Origin: an uncultured Eubacteriales bacterium
GTDB taxonomy: Bacteria > Bacillota > Clostridia > Oscillospirales > Acutalibacteraceae
DNA: 11,367 nt
Assembly (NCBI GenBank): GCA_900313475.1
Contig: OMRJ01000124.1
Coordinates: 1 to 11,367 of the forward strand
Direction: 5' to 3'
A program made the translations under genes and the position numbers. This document shows, piece by piece, positions 7,811 through 11,367 of the stretch; the first letter of the stretch is position 1; each line of letters begins with the position of its first letter. The notes under the pieces were generated by a model. The model was not told where the DNA came from and made no database searches. It worked only from the letters and a program-made list of their open reading frames with translations.

Positions 7811-9572
7811 CTCAAAGAAAAAGAAAAATGCACCTGCGGGAACGGTTAAAAAGGTCATGAACTTCATCTCCGGCTACAAGCTGCCGCTGCTGCTGTCGCT
7901 GCTTACGGCTGCCGTCGGCGTGGTGCTCAATATACTGATTCCCCTGTTTTTCGGAAACGCAATTGACCTGATAATAGGAAAAGGCAATGTCGATTTCGGC
8001 GGAATAAAGGCAATACTGATAAAAACCGCCGTCGCCGTGATAATATGCGCAGTATCGACATGGGTCATGAGTACCTTAAACAACCGAATAACCTACGGTG
8101 TGGTAAAAGACATCCGCACGCGCGCGTTTGACAGGATAACGGTACTGCCGCTGTCGTACCTCGATTCTCACCCGACAGGCGACACCGTGAACAGAGTGAT
8201 AAACGATGTGGACACGTTTGCCGACGGACTTCTCATGGGCTTTACACAGTTTTTTACGGGCATTCTCACGATAATCGGCACGCTTATTATGCTTATACGT
8301 CTCAACCTTTTTGTCGCGCTTGCAGTCGTATGTCTCACACCGCTCTCGCTCTTTGTCGCACGCTTCATCGCAAAACACTCATATGACTATTTTAAGGCGC
8401 AAAGCGAGCAAAAAGCTGCCGCGGCAGCCACAGCCGATGAGTCGTTTTCAAACATAAAAACCGTTAAGGCGTTCGGCAGAGAGAAAATTCTCTCCGAAAA
8501 ATACGACCGTGAGAGCGAGAAGGTGCGCAGAACTTCATTAAAAGCAATATTTTTCTCATCAATAACAAATCCGTCGACGCGTTTCGTAAACTCGATCGTG
8601 TACGCCGCAGTCGCGCTCACAGGCGCACTGAACATTCTGTCGGGCGGCACAATGACGGTGGGACTTCTTTCGTCCGCGCTCTCATACGCAAACCGATACA
8701 CAAAGCCGTTTAACGAAATCTCGTCCGTTTTTGCGGAGCTGCAAAACGCACTCGCGTGTGCCGCAAGGGTTATTGATCTTATCGAAGAACCCGCCGAAGC
8801 ACCCGACAAAAAAGATGCGCTCGCGGAATTTGAGCCGCTCGGAAATATGGATATTGACGGCGTTTATTTCTCCTATACTCCCGACACTCCGCTTATCGAG
8901 GATTTCAACCTGCATGTCAGGAAGGGCGAACGTGTTGCGATTGTAGGCCCCACAGGCTGCGGGAAGACGACATTCATAAATCTTTTAATGCGTTTTTACG
9001 ATGTAAACAGCGGCACGATTTCAATCGACGGAATAAACGAACATGACCTCACACGGCACGCGCTCCGTTCCTCGTTCGGCATGGTGCTGCAGGAAACATG
9101 GCTGAAAACCGGCACCGTGCGGGAAAACATTGCGATGGGCAAACCCGACGCAACGGACGCTGAAATTGAGGATGCCGCCCGCCGCGCACATGCGCACTCT
9201 TTCATAAAGCGTCTGCCGAACGGCTATGACACGGTCATCGGCGAGGACGGCGGAAATCTGTCGCAGGGGCAAAAGCAGCTTATGTGTATAGCGCGTGTCA
9301 TGCTCATGTCTCCGCCCATCCTCATTCTCGATGAAGCGACCTCGTCAATCGACACACGCACGGAGATTAAGGTTCAAAAGGCATTCGCCGAGCTGCTGCA
9401 GAACAGAACAAGCTTTGTGGTGGCGCACCGCCTTTCTACGATAGTAAATTCGGATGTTATTCTCGTGATGAACAAAGGTCGAATAATTGAACAGGGTACG
9501 CACCGCGAACTGCTCGAAAAAAACGGATTTTACGCGCGGCTTTGGAACGCGGCGAACACAACGGCGCAATAA
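7803..9572 (+). CDS. ABC exporter half-transporter (TM288-like), catalytically intact partner
   Basis: The 589-residue protein begins with a lysine-rich cytoplasmic tail, then a six-helix membrane domain (about 25-325) and an ATPase domain (about 347-589). Motifs are Walker A GPTGCGKTT at 382-390, Q-loop Q430, Walker B ILILDE at 506-511 with the catalytic Glu E511, and the switch region VAHRLSTI with H542. All catalytic residues are present. The signature motif reads LSQGQ (486-490) instead of LSGGQ, the same deviation I recall for TM288. In the dimer, this signature faces the Walker motifs of the other, degenerate subunit. The pair should therefore form one working and one degenerate ATP site. 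The TTG at 7803 is chosen from the GGAGGTG spacing and produces an 8-nt overlap with the first subunit gene, implying coupled synthesis in equal amounts. No terminator is evident just after the stop. Confidence 0.95.
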   Translation: MADSKKKKNAPAGTVKKVMNFISGYKLPLLLSLLTAAVGVVLNILIPLFFGNAIDLIIGKGNVDFGGIKAILIKTAVAVIICAVSTWVMSTLNNRITYGVVKDIRTRAFDRITVLPLSYLDSHPTGDTVNRVINDVDTFADGLLMGFTQFFTGILTIIGTLIMLIRLNLFVALAVVCLTPLSLFVARFIAKHSYDYFKAQSEQKAAAAATADESFSNIKTVKAFGREKILSEKYDRESEKVRRTSLKAIFFSSITNPSTRFVNSIVYAAVALTGALNILSGGTMTVGLLSSALSYANRYTKPFNEISSVFAELQNALACAARVIDLIEEPAEAPDKKDALAEFEPLGNMDIDGVYFSYTPDTPLIEDFNLHVRKGERVAIVGPTGCGKTTFINLLMRFYDVNSGTISIDGINEHDLTRHALRSSFGMVLQETWLKTGTVRENIAMGKPDATDAEIEDAARRAHAHSFIKRLPNGYDTVIGEDGGNLSQGQKQLMCIARVMLMSPPILILDEATSSIDTRTEIKVQKAFAELLQNRTSFVVAHRLSTIVNSDVILVMNKGRIIEQGTHRELLEKNGFYARLWNAANTTAQ

Positions 9573-9746
9573 TAACGGGTAAAATCAATCCGTGAGGAGA
9601 TTCCGGTGCTTTATTTTCGATACCGAAAAGCCTGAGGAGCCGCTTTTATCTTCACGGAGCTGCTTCGGAGTTGATTTCTTTCGCTTTGCGGTGTTTTGCA
9701 AAAAAACGACAGCTAACCCGAATTATTACCGTTTTCGGAGGTGTTT
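9573..9746 (+). other. Intergenic region before trmO
   Basis: This 174-nt gap contains no credible gene. A short AT-rich dyad (TTTTCG at 9614-9619, CGAAAA at 9624-9629, 4-nt loop) is followed by AGCC rather than a T-run, so it is not a clear terminator. I could not find a well-spaced -35/-10 pair, so whether trmO has its own promoter is open. The reading frame 9592-9843 runs through it but overlaps trmO out of frame and shows no family features. Confidence 0.5.
9737..9741 (+). promoter_or_regulatory. Ribosome binding site deciding the trmO start
   Basis: GGAGG lies 5 nt upstream of the ATG at 9747. The in-frame GTG at 9741 overlaps this site, so the ATG, giving MEIYPVARI, is the better start. 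Confidence 0.7.
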
Positions 9747-10421
9747 ATGGAAATTTATCCGGTTGCCCGAATATTTACCGACTTCCCGTCAAAATTCGGC
9801 ATACCGCGCCAAAGCGGCATTACGCAAAACAAGAGCATCGTAATTTTTGAAAAGCCGTTCCGCTCCGACGGAGCGCTCCGCGGAATCGACGGTTATTCCC
9901 ACCTGTGGCTCATCTGGGAATTTACCGAGGCAAAACAGCAGTCGGTTCGGCTCACGGTTCGTCCGCCGCGGCTCGGCGGCAATACGCGCGTCGGTGTTTT
10001 TGCGACTCGTTCGCCGTTCCGACCGAATTCGCTGGGACTGTCGTGTGTAAAGCTCGTTGAGGTTCGGCGCGGCACACCCGACGGCACGGTGCTTATCGTG
10101 GAGGGCGCGGACATATTAAACGGAACGCCGATATACGACATAAAGCCGTATCTGCCGTTCACCGACTCCCGTCCCGACGCACTCGGCGGATTCGGCGAAA
10201 ACATAAGGAGCGAAATATCGGATGTTATTTTCGACTGTTCCGTCCCCGGCGGTCTTGTCGGAGAAAAGCTTGAAACGCTGAAAAGTATTCTGCTCGAAGA
10301 CCCGCGCCCGCATTACCAAAACGACAATGAACGCGTTTACGCCTTTGAATTTGCCGATTGGCGGATAAAATTCACGGTCAACGGCAGCACCGTAACCGTG
10401 GCCGAAATAACCGACATTTGA
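9747..10421 (+). CDS. trmO: tRNA (N6-threonylcarbamoyladenosine37-N6)-methyltransferase, TrmO/TsaA family
   Basis: The 224-residue protein is a close match in length and motifs to the TrmO (YaeB/UPF0066) family. In E. coli this enzyme uses S-adenosylmethionine to methylate t6A at position 37 of threonine tRNA, making m6t6A and sharpening decoding. Conserved blocks are GIDGYSHLWLIWEF at 46-59, RPPRLGG through FRPNSLGLS at 72-99, GADILNGTPIYDIKPYLP at 120-137 with the following FTDS, and the DPRPHYQ motif at 185-191, all diagnostic of the family's beta-barrel plus C-terminal domain. The first residues (IYPVARIFTDFPSKFGIPRQ) also fit the usual start. It lies 174 nt after the ABC pair, so it may be transcribed separately. 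Homologues in other organisms can have different tRNA preferences, so the exact tRNA target is inferred from the family. Confidence 0.93.
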   Translation: MEIYPVARIFTDFPSKFGIPRQSGITQNKSIVIFEKPFRSDGALRGIDGYSHLWLIWEFTEAKQQSVRLTVRPPRLGGNTRVGVFATRSPFRPNSLGLSCVKLVEVRRGTPDGTVLIVEGADILNGTPIYDIKPYLPFTDSRPDALGGFGENIRSEISDVIFDCSVPGGLVGEKLETLKSILLEDPRPHYQNDNERVYAFEFADWRIKFTVNGSTVTVAEITDI

Positions 10422-10458
10422 ATGCTTTACGCACGCCGGTTTCTTTCGAGGCGTCTGC

Positions 10459-10548
10459 TCACACAAAATCAAAGAATATCGTGATGAAAATCACATTTTT
10501 ATTGATAATTATGTGAGTGCTGTCACATTTTTATTTATTTTTATGTGA
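10459..10548 (+). promoter_or_regulatory. Array of TGTGA/TCACA dyads, CRP/FNR-like operator candidate
   Basis: GTGA-tgaaaa-TCACA lies at 10481-10495 and TGTGA-gtgctg-TCACA at 10512-10527. Both have the TGTGA-N6-TCACA form known for CRP-type regulators. Their centres (about 10487.5 and 10519.5) are exactly 32 bp apart, about three helical turns. An unpaired TCACA half-site lies at 10459-10463 and a TGTGA half-site at 10544-10548. TCAC therefore recurs at 10459, 10491 and 10523, and GTGA at 10481, 10513 and 10545, all with a 32-bp period. With a start site near 10590, the proximal dyad would sit near -70, a class I activator geometry. The protein that binds is unknown. The same dyads followed by T-runs could alternatively be weak terminators. 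Confidence 0.55.
10481..10505 (+). terminator. Possible weak intrinsic terminator of trmO (alternative reading of the dyad)
   Basis: GTGAT and ATCAC can form a 5-bp stem with a 4-nt loop, followed by CATTTTTATT-like sequence. A second dyad (ATGTGA/TCACAT, 10511-10528) is also followed by a long T-rich run. The stems are short and AT-rich, so terminator strength would be low. This competes with the operator interpretation and the two may overlap. Confidence 0.3.
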
Positions 10549-10554
10549 TTGATG

Positions 10555-10583
10555 TTGTTTTTCCGTTCGGATAAAGGTATAAT
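10555..10583 (+). promoter_or_regulatory. Sigma-A-type promoter for the ATPase gene
   Basis: A perfect TATAAT -10 box is at 10578-10583. A weak -35 box, TTGTTT, is at 10555-10560 with the optimal 17-bp spacer. The -35 keeps only the TTG of the consensus, which fits a promoter that needs an activator or is simply weak. The predicted start site is near 10590, only 17 nt before the ATG, so the leader is very short but still contains the GGAGG. Confidence 0.65.
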
Positions 10584-10594
10584 AATAAGGAAAC

Positions 10595-10599
10595 GGAGG
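10595..10599 (+). promoter_or_regulatory. Ribosome binding site deciding the ATPase start
   Basis: GGAGG is 7 nt from the ATG at 10607 but only 1 nt from the in-frame ATG at 10601, so 10607 is the likely start. Confidence 0.7.
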
Positions 10600-10606
10600 C
10601 ATGCAG

Positions 10607-11367
10607 ATGGAACGGTTTATAATCAACAGACTTCTTGAATGGAAAAATTCTCCCTACAGAAAACCGTTGATATTAAAAGGCGTCCGCCAAGTCGGTAAGA
10701 CATGGATACTCAAAGAATTCGGCAGACGTTATTATGAAAACACAGCATATTTCAATTTTGACGAAAACGAAGAATATAAACAGTTTTTTGAGACAACAAA
10801 GGACGTTAACCGAATACTTCAAAATCTGATGCTTGCAAGCGGACAAAAAATTGTTCCCGAAAAAACGTTTATAATTTTCGATGAAATTCAGGATTGTCCG
10901 AATGTTATAAATTCAATGAAATATTTTTGCGAAAGCGCACCGCAGTATCACATAGCCTGTGCAGGCTCACTCCTCGGAATCGCCTTGGCAAAACCTTCGT
11001 CATTCCCGGTAGGAAAAGTCAATTTTATGCAGATCGACCCGATGACTTTTACTGAATTCCTGTTTGCAAACGGCGACAAAAATCTTGCGGAATATATGAA
11101 TACGGTCAACACGCTTGAACCGATACCGGACGCATTTTTCAATCCGCTGTGCGAAAAGCTGAAAATGTATTACGTTACGGGAGGGATGCCCGAGCCTGTC
11201 CTGATGTGGACACAGGAAAGAGATGTCGAAGCGATGCAGACGGCTCTGTCGGACATAACAGAATCCTATGAACGCGATTTTGCAAAGCATCCGGACGTAA
11301 AAGAATTTCCGAAAATATCTATGATATGGAAATCCATTCCGTCACAGCTTGCAAAAGAAAACAAAAA
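10607..11367 (+). CDS. AAA-type ATPase with DUF4143-type C-terminus, 3' end outside window
   Basis: The frame is open from the ATG at 10607 to the right edge, giving 253 residues of a family that usually has about 400 or more. Walker A is GVRQVGKT at 25-32. Walker B is FIIFDE at 88-93 in the typical context FDEIQDCP. The sensor-like CAGSLLGIAL at 118-127 is characteristic of this ATPase family (AAA_14/DUF4143). The tail ERDFAKHPDVKEFPKISMIWKSIPSQL looks like the linker leading into DUF4143. The substrate and process are not established for the family; members are often found as isolated, variably present genes in clostridia and Bacteroidetes. The gene is visibly more AT-rich than the rest of the window: two hand-counted 60-nt rows near its 5' end give about 28-33% GC, rising to about 48% in two later rows. 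It has its own promoter with a dyad array upstream. Confidence 0.88.
   Translation, partial: MERFIINRLLEWKNSPYRKPLILKGVRQVGKTWILKEFGRRYYENTAYFNFDENEEYKQFFETTKDVNRILQNLMLASGQKIVPEKTFIIFDEIQDCPNVINSMKYFCESAPQYHIACAGSLLGIALAKPSSFPVGKVNFMQIDPMTFTEFLFANGDKNLAEYMNTVNTLEPIPDAFFNPLCEKLKMYYVTGGMPEPVLMWTQERDVEAMQTALSDITESYERDFAKHPDVKEFPKISMIWKSIPSQLAKENK

Noticed and set aside
9592..9843. 83-residue + strand open frame
   Set aside because: It overlaps trmO out of frame by almost 100 nt, is Arg/Phe/Cys-rich without a family pattern, and has no good ribosome binding site.
10459..10548. CRISPR-like interpretation of the repeats
   Set aside because: The repeats are 26 bp with only 6-bp gaps and a 32-bp period. 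CRISPR spacers are about 30 bp and there are no cas genes, so spaced operator-like dyads explain the pattern better.

Overview
The window reads as a chromosomal stretch from a low-to-mid GC Gram-positive bacterium, most likely a gut-type member of Clostridia (Oscillospiraceae-like). This is inferred from strong GGAGG ribosome binding sites, GTG/TTG starts, a FemAB-type cell-wall enzyme, a Tex protein of typical Firmicutes length, a TM287/288-type heterodimeric ABC exporter and a DUF4143-type ATPase. No taxonomic marker such as rRNA is present. All eight protein-coding genes, two of them cut by the window edges, are on the + strand. No RNA gene, CRISPR array or insertion sequence was seen.

Layout. 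1-299: 3' end of a probable FemAB-family peptidoglycan-bridge aminoacyltransferase. 370-1611: dGTP triphosphohydrolase-like HD protein. 1643-3127: secreted purple-acid-phosphatase-like metallophosphoesterase. 3137-3796: small lipoprotein, 9 nt behind the phosphatase. 3797-3926: leader with an 11-bp direct repeat and a matching inverted arm. 3927-6071: Tex nucleic-acid-binding protein. 6077-7810 and 7803-9572: the two half-transporters of a heterodimeric ABC exporter, the first 5 nt after tex and the second overlapping the first by 8 nt. 9747-10421: TrmO-type tRNA methyltransferase. 10422-10606: AT-rich regulatory region. 10607 to the right edge: AAA/DUF4143-type ATPase, cut off by the window.

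How the genes fit together. Most of the window is housekeeping or envelope function: nucleotide pool (dGTPase), RNA/transcription (Tex), tRNA modification (TrmO), cell wall and surface (FemAB-like, exported phosphatase, lipoprotein) and export (ABC pair). The tight spacing supports co-translation of phosphatase with lipoprotein, and of tex with the ABC pair. The ABC pair is a clear functional unit. One nucleotide-binding domain has lost the catalytic Glu (to Asp) and the switch His (to Leu), while its partner has intact catalytic residues but an LSQGQ signature, so one of the two ATP sites is expected to be degenerate.

The least ordinary part is 10459-10590. Two TGTGA-N6-TCACA type palindromes, exactly 32 bp apart and flanked by further TCACA and TGTGA half-sites, precede a perfect TATAAT box and the AT-richer ATPase gene. 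This looks like a CRP/FNR-family operator array in front of a possibly acquired gene. The same dyads followed by T-runs could instead be weak terminators of trmO. I see no convincing new multi-gene system in this window.
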